In this document: positions 1 through 10,433 of the stretch, piece after piece
How positions within the stretch are numbered: position 1 is the first letter of the stretch
Layout: every line of letters starts with the position of its first letter
Assembly: GCA_023212725.1 (NCBI GenBank)
Contig: JALBYF010000008.1
Coordinates: 1 to 64,000, forward strand
DNA length: 64,000 bases
Source of the DNA: Tranzscheliella williamsii
Taxonomy: Eukaryota; Basidiomycota; Ustilaginomycetes; Ustilaginales; Ustilaginaceae
Reading direction: 5' to 3'
Program-made: the position numbers and the translations under genes
The notes under the pieces: generated by a model
What the model was told of the DNA's origin: nothing
Databases searched by the model: none
The model's input: the letters and a program-made list of their open reading frames with translations, nothing else

Positions 1-495
1 CTGACCAACATCTCCAGGTTACTCGAGCAGGTCCTCCACCGTCAGCTCGAGTCGGACCAAGTGTCACCCCAGGGCCGCCGGCCAGAACGCCTCTCGCCGC
101 TACCACCGGCCCCACCTGAATCCCGGCTCCCGCCGCAGCAACGCATGCCAGGAGACGAGGTACGCCAATTCTCGCCTGAGGAGCTGTATGGGGCACCGAG
201 CGCCAACATACACGCAAACGAACCACAGGCGAATCCACACCGGCCTCAAGAACACTCCCAAGCTTGGGCCTCACCTCAGGATCCATATCCAAGCGGATTT
301 CAAGGCAGAGCTGGGAGCGAAGTTAAACAAACCCTGCCCAAGCTTTCCTTCCCGAGTATGGACACGGAACCCCTTGACGTCGAAGACTATATAGTCGAGG
401 TCGAGAACTGGTTCCGCCTCACCAGCATAACGGACCCCACGCGAAAAGTACAGTACACCACCAATAACGGTGTCCGCCTTGCAAGAGTGTGTTAA
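1..495 (+). pseudogene. Truncated retrotransposon gag-like fragment
   Basis: The frame is open from base 1 and stops at 495, so the 5' end lies outside the window. The start is Pro-, Gln- and Arg-rich. From about 340 it encodes a segment resembling the amino end of Ty3/Gypsy-type capsid domains (PKLSFPSM, then DVEDYIVEVENWF, then a TDPTRKVQY-like end). The expected continuation of the capsid helix bundle and a zinc knuckle are missing, because coding homology ends where the 277-bp tandem duplication begins. I see no protease, reverse transcriptase or integrase. The family assignment rests on this short motif alone. I read it as a dead fragment. Confidence 0.45.
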
Positions 496-1007
496 GGACG
501 CTCTCCCATTCTTGTGAGCAAGTACAGCCTCGAACACGCCTCTCTACCTCTGGATGGAGCATCCACGGCGGTCAGTCGATCTCAGAACCACGTCGATCGG
601 AGCCTCGCTCAATCCTTGCTTATTGAGTCGATCGACTGCAACACAGTCAAATCACGACCACTCAGTCGATATCATTATCATATCGACCAGTGCTTGGGAT
701 CAGGCGCACGACCGCTGACATCCCCCTTAGTACACCATCAATAACGGTGTCCACCTTGCAAGAGTGTGTTAAGGACGCTCTCTCATTCTTGTAAGCAAGT
801 ACCGCCTCGAACATGCCTCTCTACCTCTGGACGGAGCGTCCACGGCGGTCAGTCGATCTCAGAGTCACGTCGATTGGAGCCACGCTCAATCCTTGCTTAT
901 TGAGTCGATCGACTGCAACACAGTCAAATCACGACCACTCAGTCGATATCATTATCATATCGACCAGTGCTTGGGATCAGGCGCTCGACCGCTGACATTG
1001 CTCATGC
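454..1007. repeat. 277-bp tandem duplication (two copies)
   Basis: Bases about 454-730 and 731-1007 are near-identical direct copies with a constant offset of 277 bp (ATAACGGTGT at 464 and 741; CGACCAGTGC at 684 and 961). Only scattered substitutions separate them. The first copy starts inside the gag-like frame, and its translation supplies the terminal stop. The copies are rich in TCGATC and TCGATATC-type short palindromes. I see no gene in them. Confidence 0.85.
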
Positions 1008-1031
1008 TCGATGAGGCTTCTCCTCATCGAG
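1007..1031. repeat. Perfect 10-bp stem hairpin
   Basis: CTCGATGAGG (1007-1016) and CCTCATCGAG (1022-1031) form a perfect stem with a 5-base loop directly after the second 277-bp copy. No T run follows, so there is no sign of a Pol III terminator. Its role is unknown. Confidence 0.6.
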
Positions 1032-1747
1032 TCTAGTCATTACATACCCTGTAGTCTAGTCAGTCGACAGTATGTGTTAGCGTACACAAGCACAGTCCTT
1101 GCCACACTCTGAAGGGTGTGCTCAGTCTCTACCTTCCCTGGTTGTTGTTGGCATTGAGGGCGCTCTTGCCAACAACGCCAGTTTCCTCCCCTGATCATCA
1201 AGACATGTGGTCACCACCAGTCCTCTGAATGGAGCGCCCAAGCAGGTTCTGTTCCAGAGCCGCCAGGACCCTCCCTGGCTGAGCGCTTGGGAGACGTGCC
1301 AACAAGGCTGTCTCAGGTGACGGCTCTGGCACAGGCGGTGCACCCGTTACAAGGAGTACCTCAGGGGATACTAGAATACATTCGACGGGTCTCCAAAGGG
1401 GATGACCCAATGGCGTTGAGCCTTATATCGGGTGGGGTGACCATTATTAAACTTGTGCGTCTGGTGGTCAACGTGCTTTGGTAGGATATGACGTTCACAG
1501 TAGACGGCGATAGTTTACCTAATGCAAGTTGATACTAAATCTCAAGTGAGTCAATCGCTTCACAGAGTGAGCGTTCGTCACGCTTGGGGCTAGGAAGAAT
1601 GTTGTAAGAATGGACAGGTTGCTCTCGACCGGGGGTCGAGGGCAAAGTGCTTATATATGTACACTTCGTGCTATAAGGGGAACGAAGTGTGGACCATAGG
1701 CGCAATAGTGGGCATATGGTGAGTGTCTCTGCTGAGCAGGCGAGAGC
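1032..1747. other. Repeat-derived non-coding stretch
   Basis: No gene can be supported here. The stretch 1190-1480 has short open frames on both strands that look like decayed retroelement sequence. Around 1624-1690 there is a CTCGACC/GGTCGAG palindrome, a TTATATAT run (about 1650) and an ACACTTCGT/ACGAAGTGT inverted pair (1661-1669 and 1682-1690). This could be the promoter end of an old LTR, but I could not define LTR edges or a target-site duplication. Confidence 0.4.
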
Positions 1748-3221
1748 TCACTTAGGGTAGCTCTTGTCCAGTGCCTCCGTGTCAATGGAGTTCAGCACAG
1801 CAGACGATGTTTCCCAGCAGGGAGCGAACATCGTGTACTTGCGTTCCGTTAGGAACAAAGAACATATTCTTGCAGAGAAGGAATTTGCTCCCTGCGTAGG
1901 ACGCAGAGAAGGATTCGTTCTAATGAGGGCCCCAAGGGGATCACATGCGTGCGACACCTTATAGGGTTCGCCGACACACAGCCAGATTCTAACAACCATT
2001 GGGTTGTCGGTCGACCCAACGGTCTCTCCCTCGGCTGGTGGATCACATGGCCCCCATGGCATGTGGCTTCTGCAGTAGTGGGTTTGGCGCATCCATTCGA
2101 ACCCATCTTGTCGCAATTGTGACAAAAGACTTGTTGATCCGGGTGGTGGGGTCTTGTTCCGGATGTGAGCTAGTGAAGCCAAAGATCAGGGGAAGCAGAC
2201 AGTGTGCCTCAGGCAGGAGCGCCTGAATGATGGGGAAGACTTCATCACCAAAGCCACTGATGGTGAGATGGTGTCTCACTTTTGGGCTATTGTTCTGGGA
2301 TGAAAGTTTCTCATACACAGGCTCCACAATTGGCGAGCGGAGGTCGATGATGAGTTTGAGACACTCGTCCTCATCCTGCATGGTGGTTCTGGCCGGCCAG
2401 TTAGGGCCAAAGTATTGAGTTGCGGTGACATTGTTAACATGATTCTTCACCTGAATAGCGACGTATGACAGCTTGCGAGGATTGAAGACGTCATCCAATG
2501 TGGGCTGACACCCTGCCTTGTAGATAGGAACCAGCATATCCCAACCAGCCTGATTTGAGATACCGATGATGGCTGCCTGACTCACCCAGAATCCTGACAA
2601 AATGGGTGAAGTTGATGTAATAGTCAGACACCCAGTTACGTAAGTCCTTGTAGGGGTCCTTCCTCACCTTCGGCTCTTGAGACATGTCCGCTGGGGTTGT
2701 GGGACCAATTGGCAACAAGGTTGAAGCCACTCGGACAGGGAGATTGGTAGGCAGCTGAGCCAATACAAGTATTCCTCAGATGGTCTCAGCGTCACTGTAT
2801 ATTGGCAATGAGCTGAGACACCACTGGCAGCTACATGGTCTGCGGCCATTGAGAATAGAAGCCGCAAACCCTCCTTGCCTTCTTCCCCAAGCATGAGACC
2901 AACCGTGCTCCATGCATCAGCTATGATGCTGACGGCCTTGCTCCACATGTAGCTGATCTGTACGAGTGCCTGGTCGGATTCCCCTTGCATCAGCCACGCA
3001 ACGACAAGGGAAAGAGTCGAGGTCTCAAATGCGTCAACTGAATCATAGATCTTGACAACCCAGCGCAAAAAGGTTGAGACCTGCATCTGCAGGAACGACT
3101 CTTCAGTGTGTGCTTGAATGCCCTGATGTCCTGCATAGGTAAGTGGCACTCGCTGCCTGACCATGGCCATCACCTGGGCTCTTTTCTCAGTGGCTAATGC
3201 TTTTTGTGTGGGCCACAGGTG

Positions 3222-3588
3222 TGTTACGGCCGGTAGGATGGGGATCAACGGCCGGACACGAGCGGATACTCGGATGCATCCCCGGTCACGAACTTGGCCC
3301 GTGCATGGGCCGATGTGCCAGCAGACCACCGGGGGTGTGTGTGGTGGACCACCGATGTGCCTGTATATAAACCCCTCCCCTCACTGCGCCCAATAGTTGA
3401 CCGGGCGTCGAATGTATTTAGTCTACTGCTACTCAGTGGATCAAGTATACGACCTGGAGCCTTACTGCTCCAGCCAGTGACCGGCCTCTCATAGCGGCAA
3501 TCCACCGCTCGTCCCAGCCTCACCCCTGCCACCGGTGCTACCGGTGAGCTACCCCGCGCCAGAGGTTATCAGACCCTGGGGCGTAACA
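3222..3588. mobile_element. Solo LTR, 367 bp, with AGGTG target duplication
   Basis: It begins TGTTACGGCC and ends GGGGCGTAACA, so the ends carry the TG...CA rule and a 7-bp inverted repeat (TGTTACG/CGTAACA). It is flanked by a perfect 5-bp duplication AGGTG at 3217-3221 and 3589-3593. A TATATAAA box at 3364-3371 fits an LTR promoter read on the plus strand. No internal retrotransposon sequence adjoins it, so it is probably the product of LTR-LTR recombination. It lies inside the minus-strand Crinkler-type pseudogene. Confidence 0.88.
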
Positions 3589-5102
3589 AGGTGTCTATGG
3601 AGACCTGGCCTGAGCAACTTCAGGACAATGTTGCGCAGATGCGGTCATGGAATCCCCCCGCTTGTATGCCGGTACAGGCTTGTCTTCCAGAGCGACCTCC
3701 CCAGCTTACTCAATGTCTTAGACAGTTCCGCAAATGTGAGTTGCTGGTTCCAGAGCCTCGCTTTGAAGTAGTCTACCTCTTCTGTGAATCCAACATTTAG
3801 TGGCAAAGTAACGAATGGTGGCGCCAATCTGACTAAGGTGTCTTCACTCAGCCGAGACGAGGCAAGCCTTACTACAGATCTAGAAAGAGCCGCAATATTG
3901 GAGTTGGTGTCGATAAAGAGGATCCAGGTTTGTTGCGGGGAAGCTTCCCGCCACAGATGCCGGATGACCAGAAGTATGGGCGAGATCATTGAACACTCGT
4001 CGATTGCCGGAAAAAGAAGAGATTGTCATTGTGGAGCATCTTGGGCAGCAGTTCCTCCAAGTCGTGCAGATGCGGGGTGATGTAATGGCCAGCGAGATCG
4101 TTAGCGATGTCGCATAATATGCTTCCGGCATCTGCGCTTGTCTGAGAAGGATCACGGGCATTAGAGCCCTTGGTGTCAGGTTCATCTGCAAGGAATCCAG
4201 TGGCAATCTTATCAATCTTCTCAAGAAAATGGGTTCAAAACCTGTTGCTCCGAGGGTCATACCATTGCCCTGCTGTTGATGAAACATATGTCTTTTCTGG
4301 CTCCATCGGCTTTGGGCCAGCATGATCCGAGCCAGCGTCAGCTTTGAAGGAAGAGTCCCAATCTGCCAGGCCCTGTGGGTTGTGCGCCCTATCTTTGTGG
4401 CAAAGGTCATCTTGGCCAAGCCCCTCAGGGAAGAAGTGATATCCAGTCAGAAAGTCTGAGCCTGTGTGGATGGCCTGTGCAAAATGGCGCATGGCTTGGC
4501 ACCAGTACAGCTGTTGATCGCTGTGCTGGGGCACAAGCTGCCCAATTTGCTCATTGTTGTCCATGGTGCTGAAGCACTCGGTTCCCACCATGCATTTCCT
4601 CAAGTGCCCTGCAAGTATGCAGCAATATGCTCCGAGCCAGCAGGCAATTCTCTTGTGCTTCATGTATTCGGTTCCACTTGTCTGAGACAGATAATTGGTA
4701 ACCAGCTTGTCAGTGGGAGGAAAAGAGTGGCTTGCCAAAAACTGTTCACCATGTGTGCAGACCAGGAGACCAGCCTGATTAGCACTCAACTGAATCATGG
4801 TCTTGGTCTTTCCAATCCTGGATGATTGCAGTATTGGGATAACCTTTGAGTATAGCTTAATGTTGCCCAGGTCTCAGTTGATGAACTTGTTCAGATACAA
4901 GAGGTAAAGCTCCAATAGGGAAGACCTGGAACCTAGTAGTGGCAACGAGAAGTCTTGACGGACAATGGTAGCAGTTTCACCCTTGATCTGCCTTCCCTTA
5001 TGAGCTTCAAAGCCAATGGACAGGAAATGCCTCAGTGCTGAGACATAGTCTTCTGCCATAGGACTTTCAGCGGTAGTATTTGCTGTAGGCCCTGCAGTTA
5101 TC

Positions 5103-5221
5103 TGTTACGGGCCCCAGCTGGCAGGGCACGCTCCATAGTGCAGCAGCAAAACCACTACACCAACTAGAACACTAGTTGGTGAACCAAGCTTGATGTGCGC
5201 TGAAGAAGGGGCCCTGTAACA
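5103..5221. mobile_element. 119-bp TG..CA element, copy 1 (TSD TTATC)
   Basis: The ends are TGTTACGGGCCCC and GGGGCCCTGTAACA, inverted repeats of 13-14 bp differing by one indel. A perfect TTATC duplication flanks it at 5098-5102 and 5222-5226. Inside is a near-palindrome ACCAACTAG-AAC-ACTAGTTGGT (about 5159-5180). TG..CA ends and a 5-bp duplication fit a very short solo LTR (TRIM-like) better than a classic MITE. It interrupts the Crinkler-type pseudogene. Confidence 0.85.
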
Positions 5222-6067
5222 TTATCCTTGTTTGTACCTCTTTGTTGATGTCAGCTAGGAGATCAGAGTCAGACCTCCATGGCTGGAGCGCCATGCCCTT
5301 CTGCCATATAACGGATGCAAAAGAGCTTGGCAAGTCTGCCCTGGCCTTGGATCCTTTTGCAGTAGTCCTTGAGCAACTGAACGGTTTCCTCATTGACTGT
5401 ATTTCCCTCAGGGTAATACAGGTCCTTTAGATAAGAGAGCAAGTATGAGCGCTTCTTCTGGCGTTGCTTGTGACTGATGTCATGGAGCATCTTGCCAATG
5501 ACATCTTCAGCGGTCTCAGGCAAAGGATTAGACATTGGTACTTTGGTCACAAGATGTGTGGTATAATACAAACAATGTGGACAATGGCCTGGTGTCAGGG
5601 GAGCTTGAATGACATATCTGTTTTGTCCCATTTTGATTTTGAATACATATTCACATGTGAAAACTCTTGTGCTGTGAAATTGCGACAGGTGTAAAGCAGG
5701 CATCCTGCATAAGACCTGCCTTGTTTTTTTGAACAGATTGGGACTTCTGTTGCAGTTTAGCAAGATGATGTCTGATCAGTCGGTCTGTTGAACACCTGCT
5801 TGACACCATCATACACACAGCCCATCTGTATGTTTGCTGTCATAGATTTCACAGAAGCAACCTCCTGTTGCGCTCCTGCATAGCTTGAGGCAGACACTTC
5901 TCCTTGTAGCACTACATGGCCAATGCGCACACATGCAATGCTGAGTTGATTTGATAAAGTCTCAGCTTGTCTGTCTGATGCTCTCATCACTCCCACCACC
6001 ATCATCCACCAATCCATGCCTAGTCAACCTCAACATCAACACCCACTCTGTTTACTGATCTGCTCTG

Positions 6068-6187
6068 TGTTACGGGCCCCAAGCTGGAAGGGCACACTCC
6101 ATAGTGCAGCAGCAAAACCACTACACCAACTAGAACACTAGTTGGTGAACCAAGCTTGATGCGTGCTGAAGAAGGGGCCCTGTAACA
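6068..6187. mobile_element. 120-bp TG..CA element, copy 2 (TSD CTCTG)
   Basis: This is the same family and orientation as the copy at 5103-5221, with about five differences. It has the same inverted ends and the same internal palindrome. A perfect CTCTG duplication flanks it at 6063-6067 and 6188-6192. It sits inside a CTGACTTTGCTC-type minisatellite. Confidence 0.86.
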
Positions 6188-6194
6188 CTCTGCT

Positions 6195-6350
6195 TACTGA
6201 CTTTGCTGCATTTCCTGACTTTGCTCCATTTACTGACTTTGCTCCATTTACTGACTTTGCTCCATTTACTGACTTCACTCTGTTGACTACTGACCCGCTC
6301 TGTTTACTGACCTGCTCTGTTCATGACCCTGCTCCATTTGCTGCCCTTGG
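6195..6350. repeat. 18-bp minisatellite
   Basis: Four clear tandem units of TACTGACTTTGCTCCATT run from 6195 to 6266, followed by degenerate units (TACTGACCCGCTCTGTT and similar) to about 6350. Related units also lie just before the small element (about 6046-6067), so the element inserted into the array. One frame reads a DFAPFT peptide repeat, but nothing suggests a gene. Confidence 0.8.
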
Positions 6351-6700
6351 TTTGTATGTTGACCAAGTCCTATGACCCATTGTGAGTACATTCCATCATC
6401 CTTGCTATTCTCCACAACCTTGTTATTAGAGTGCATGCAATGAATGCTATCTCAGTGGAAGAGTGTCTGTGTTTGCTGCATAACAGGGGTTTGGCAGACC
6501 AGCTGTTTCAAGGAAAACAGACGTTTAGCATCCTGAGTGGATTAAACCACTGCTAAAACATGTAAGCAGCTCGTCTGTTCATGTCCTGTTGTAGGATTTT
6601 CAGATCTGAGTTTTTACATTGTGATTCGTTTATGGTGACCGAAGTCAGAAGCGAGTGGAAATCTAATTAGCAAAGACGCATTCGAAACGGCATCACTACT
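6351..6700. other. Gene-free stretch before the foldback
   Basis: AT-richer sequence without a supportable frame, tRNA or repeat on either strand. It separates the minisatellite from the CACTA-like foldback. Confidence 0.5.
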
Positions 6701-6821
6701 CACTAGGAGTCATCCACCGCTGGAAACGCGTTTCCACCGTACACAAACCTATTGGAAACGAGGTGGAAACAGGTTTTTGTACGGTGGAAACGCGTTTCCA
6801 GCGGTGCGTGGACTCCTAGTG
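6701..6821. mobile_element. 121-bp CACTA-like foldback element
   Basis: Two arms of about 50 bp (6701-6750 and 6771-6821) are inverted copies around a 20-bp spacer and differ at few positions. The ends are CACTAGGAGTC and its complement, and the flanks carry ACT at 6698-6700 and 6822-6824. A CACTA terminus with a 3-bp target duplication is the signature of CACTA (CMC/EnSpm) transposons, so this is a candidate non-autonomous MITE. Each arm holds the 16-bp palindrome TGGAAACGCGTTTCCA (6721-6736 and 6785-6800) with an ACGCGT core. Confidence 0.75.
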
Positions 6822-6997
6822 ACTGACTACCATCATCTCCCAAGCGAGTCGCGAGCTGAGTTTCGTCAGTCGCGCTCGAAGCCTCCTTATTAAGGGTGGT
6901 GCTGTTGTAGTACGCATTGGCGGTCCTCATTCGGGTTCAGCTGATGACACGGGGGACCGAAGCCTGAACCTGCGACAACCACCCGGCCCTGGCCGAG

Positions 6998-7615
6998 ATG
7001 GGTCTTTTGACCATCATACGCAAGACCAAGGTGCGCTCGCAGGAATTTCGCTTCCTCTTCCTCGGCCTCGACAATGCGGGCAAGACCACCATTCTCAAAA
7101 AGCTGCAAAACCAGCCGCAGTCGGAGATCGAGTCTATATCGCCCACATTAGGATTCGCCATTCAGACGTTTCAGTACCAGGGCTATCATCTGAACATCTG
7201 GGACATTGGGGGTCAGAAGAGCCTGCGGCCGTACTGGAAAAACTATTTCGAGAAGACGGATGCCATCATCTGGGTGGTCGATTCATCCGACACCGCTCGG
7301 CTGCAGGACTGCAAGGAGGAGCTCGACAAGCTGCTGCGCGAAGAGCGCCTGCACGGCGCCACCATTCTTGTCTTTGCCAACAAGCAGGACCTCCCTGGCG
7401 CCCTCTCCGCGGAACAGATCAAGCAGCATCTGCGCCTCGACCACGTCTCCACCCACTCCTGGAGGATTCAAACCTGCAGCGCGTACACTGGAGAGTATCT
7501 CGTCCAGGGCCTCGAGTGGACCGTCCGCGACGTCGCCAAGCGGATCTACTTCCATCAAGATACCCGGCCGGGCGCACTCACCGCTCAACCACTTGCTTCC
7601 CGGCTTGAAATGTAG
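6998..7615 (+). CDS. ARL2: ARF-like GTPase ARL2 (Alp41/Cin4 family)
   Basis: ARL2 is a small GTPase that works with tubulin cofactor D in folding of alpha/beta-tubulin. The 205-residue product starts MGLLTI, as ARL2 proteins do, with Gly2 available for lipidation or as a family relic. The P-loop GLDNAGKT is at 23-30, the switch I Thr at 50 in [14 protein letters not shown] at 68-73, NKQD at 128-131 and CSAYTG at 160-165. The family is usually about 185 residues; the extra length is a tail of about 20 residues after the last helix. No intron is needed. The intergenic space upstream is very short and holds the CACTA-like foldback, so the element may lie in the promoter. PIG-U is convergent 165 bp downstream. 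Confidence 0.93.
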   Translation: MGLLTIIRKTKVRSQEFRFLFLGLDNAGKTTILKKLQNQPQSEIESISPTLGFAIQTFQYQGYHLNIWDIGGQKSLRPYWKNYFEKTDAIIWVVDSSDTARLQDCKEELDKLLREERLHGATILVFANKQDLPGALSAEQIKQHLRLDHVSTHSWRIQTCSAYTGEYLVQGLEWTVRDVAKRIYFHQDTRPGALTAQPLASRLEM

Positions 7616-7780
7616 AGCCGCGCCTCCTACTTTCGCTTATTGCCACAAACAGCATTGTCACCACTTACCATTCTGCATACGTACTTTATCTGCATTCAAT
7701 ACTATCGCCGCACCGATGAGACTACGGAAAAGGCATGCCAAAATGCACCGCGGCTTGTGTGTATAACCTCTACGGTGGCA

Positions 7781-9862
7781 TCATACTTGTACAACGACCC
7801 GTCGTCGAGATGTTTGCTCGGCATCATCCTTCGGAACCGCCAAAATAGTGGGGTCTTGATCTGCTCCTTCGCTCGCCACTATATGTTGTGATTCCTTCAC
7901 GACGGGCGAGGGACGTATGGGCGGCCTCTCCTGTTCCCATCGGTGGCGGCCCCAGGCCCACATTGCGTCCAGAAGTAGCATGCCTCCGCCAAGAGCCCAC
8001 ACCAGCGTGATCGCGTAGAAGAAGTTCGCGTTGGCAGAGCCCGCGGTGAGCCAGAGATGATGAAAGGCCGGTGACAGGAACGAGCAATACGTGTAGATCA
8101 GGACCGACACCAGCGGGTACCGCATATCTGCCACCGCCGAAGTCCAAGTTGTATGCTCCGCTGTCAGAAAAAGCATAGCTATGCACAGCAGCTGGCCAGC
8201 ACTCACATTCGAAGATCTGGCTGTGGAGGCTCAATAGGCCGAGAAAGAGGGAGTGGTCCCCCACCGTCGGATAGCTCTTAAAGACGGCAACCACGCCACT
8301 CAACAGCGTGATCCCGAACAGCGGGTCTTGTCTGCAAAGATGGAAAAGGTGGAAATCTGGCGACAGTCAGCGTTCAATTATACAAGGAACACGCACGTTC
8401 CGGAAACCTATATCGTGGCGTTTAAGTACCTGTATTTGATGAGGAAGGGAAGCATATAGCTCGCGGCATGGACGTTGAAAGTTAGGAGGAAGAAGTCGCG
8501 GAAATGATCGAAGATTTCCATGAAAAAGTACCACCAAAGGCCCAAATTTGGTGTCAGGTCCTTCACCAGCAGCCTGGTAGCGACCGAGGCAGCGGAGGGT
8601 CAGTCGCCGCATTCCAAGCACAACAGCAAAAGGTTCGGACGAAGTTTGGCCCTCGCGGCTACTCACGTGGTGCCATAGACTTGGGCAGTCCACTCCCAGC
8701 CTACATGCAACGGAGTGTGCATGATCTCGGGCAACTTGGCGACAAAAGCTGCCGGCCTGACATCGCCTGAGCAAAGAACAACCGCTCTGGAGAGCCAGGC
8801 GCCGGCGGCAAGGAAGACGGGAACGAGTATTATGCACTTGAGAAGCGTCCATCGCTGGTGGCAACAGCAACATAGAGATGCGAGATCAGCATCAGACTTG
8901 TGCCGAGCCATGAATCGGCCGCTCTGTATCCCGCAATAGCACTGAACTCACCTTCGCAGCTCGTATCCGGTCGACCAGGAAGCCTAGTTGTCTCGACTGT
9001 TTAGCGTCGACTGATTGCGACGTAGCTCTGATACGCGACACTTCAATCTCGTATACCCGCTCGCCCGACCTTTGGATCGCCAGCTGCGACAAAACGGGAA
9101 TGAACAGCGCTGGATAAAGAGACAACAGCGAAGACAGAGCTCCGAAAGAGGCAGTAAACAGGGCAGATGCTTCGGCATCGACATAGCATATAGCGGATCA
9201 ATATCCAGGCTGCATATCTGTTGCGCTGCGAGAGGTTGCTATAAAGCCAACTTACCCGACATGGCAGAGTGGACAGCGGCCAGAACGGCAACGTTCTCAA
9301 GCGAGGACGTGCTTCTTGCGAGGCACACTGCAGTTGTATATGGGTTGAAGAGGTAGAGAGCAGCTACCCAATTAGCTCGGCTTTGGTCCCATGCCCAGAC
9401 ATGGGTTTGTCGAGCCCAGCGGCTTTTCTCGCGAGCCCAGCATATATGGAAGAGGAGCCAGCCGGCTACCACATCAGCCAGCGACCAGATTAGAGAAGAG
9501 GCTAGCGTATTATCGAATCGCAGATACTGCTCCAAAGGACTGTGCAAGGCCACAAGCAGAAGAGGCGAGTGGTGTACCGTCCCTGTAGCATACGGCCCTA
9601 GTGTTGCCTGCGTGGACCCGAGTCTGGCTGTGTTGGCAGGATGACGGAACAAGTAGTGACCTTCGAGCAGAGCTTTCCAGCTGTTAATAGGTGTACTCAG
9701 CTCTGGACGATCCTGCAGCGTCTCGGACACATTAGTGTACAAAAACAGGCCGACTCGAAGTAGGAATGCCGCAGCAAGGATGGCCAAGAGTGATGTCTTG
9801 CGAGGTAACAGTTGCTTGTTCGTCATCACTTTCGCCCCGCCAGGCACGGAAGGCTCCGTCAT
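7781..9862 (-). CDS. GAB1: GPI transamidase subunit PIG-U / Gab1
   Basis: PIG-U is a multi-pass ER membrane subunit of the GPI transamidase, which attaches GPI anchors to proteins. Six exons fit by splice sites and frame: 9862-9256, 9169-8952, 8854-8667, 8573-8430, 8331-8207 and 8160-7781, giving 553 residues. Family landmarks appear in order: a first hydrophobic helix ending GLFLYTNVSETLQDRPEL, then HHSPLLL, LFNPYTTAVCLARS, DLTPNLGLWWYFFMEIFDHF, VFKSYPTVGD and GSANANFFYAITL. Introns are 46-98 nt with GT-AG ends. I chose the ATG at 9862; the next in-frame ATG is at 9826. It shares a 571-bp divergent upstream region with the DEAD-box helicase. Its likely client in this window is the GPI-type chitin deacetylase at 52.9-54.1 kb (inference). 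Confidence 0.92.
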
Positions 9863-10433
9863 TCTGCTCCCTCGTCTAGACCAGCTTGACAAGGCGTACG
9901 GTATGTGCGTACGGTACGACGCTCTCCTTCTTCTCTTGCTGTGGTTGATGCTGCATGCAATCAATGGTCACGCAAGTAATCTTCAGCGCTGCGAGGTTGG
10001 CATGGTCAAGTGGGGAGGTGCGGAGGCGCAAAGGTGAGCCCTTCTTCGAGCTGCTTCGCTGCATCGGGCTGCATCGGGCATACCACAGCCCGATTCTAGC
10101 GCGTAATATAATTGTGACTTCCGTAAGCCGAAGTGGCCGCTGTTCACATAGACGGATCTGCTGAGCTCAAAGCGAATGCCTAAAAATTTCCCAAGAAAAT
10201 GTTGCTTTGCAGGTTGGAAGGAAAGTAGGTTTGTCGCGGCGAAGAAATGCCCAAATGCACCTTTGCCTCTACCATCTCGAGCAGACCTCTCTCCTCGCCA
10301 TCCCTGTTCTTTGCCGTCATCCCTGTCCTTTGCCTTTATCTCCATCCTTAGCTAACATCAACGTATACCTGCCACCTGACCCAAATTCTGCACGCCTATA
10401 GACTTTCTTGCGAGCCCTAGCTCGTTGTTCAGA
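9863..10433. promoter_or_regulatory. Divergent promoter region PIG-U / helicase
   Basis: The 571-bp space between two divergent starts must hold both promoters. It has a pyrimidine-rich tract just before the helicase (about 10260-10345), typical of fungal start regions. I could not identify a clear TATA box or a named factor site. Confidence 0.45.

Larger units (their letters stand above)
1748..5763 (-). pseudogene. Broken Crinkler-type P-loop NTPase plus nuclease-like gene
   Basis: A series of minus-strand frames reads as one decayed protein of roughly 1100 residues. Near 4800-4830 it has a Walker A-like motif (QSSRIGKTKT). Near 4700 there is an FPPTDK segment. At 2540-2445 the sequence GWDMLVPIY is followed by VAIQVKN, the D...QxK core of PD-(D/E)XK nucleases. 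This order matches the fungal members of the Crinkler/CR NTPase-nuclease class, which often lie among mobile elements. Breaks seen are an in-frame TGA at 4874-4876, frameshifts near 2600, 2760 and 2180, a solo LTR at 3222-3588 and a small element at 5103-5221. The frame on each side of the small element is in register if one TSD copy is ignored. A frame at 5757-6017 that starts with ATG may be the original amino end. The family call is moderate; loss of function is near certain. Confidence 0.5.

Noticed and set aside
6163..6375. Frame encoding DFAPFT peptide repeats
   Set aside because: A by-product of the 18-bp minisatellite; it includes part of the mobile element.
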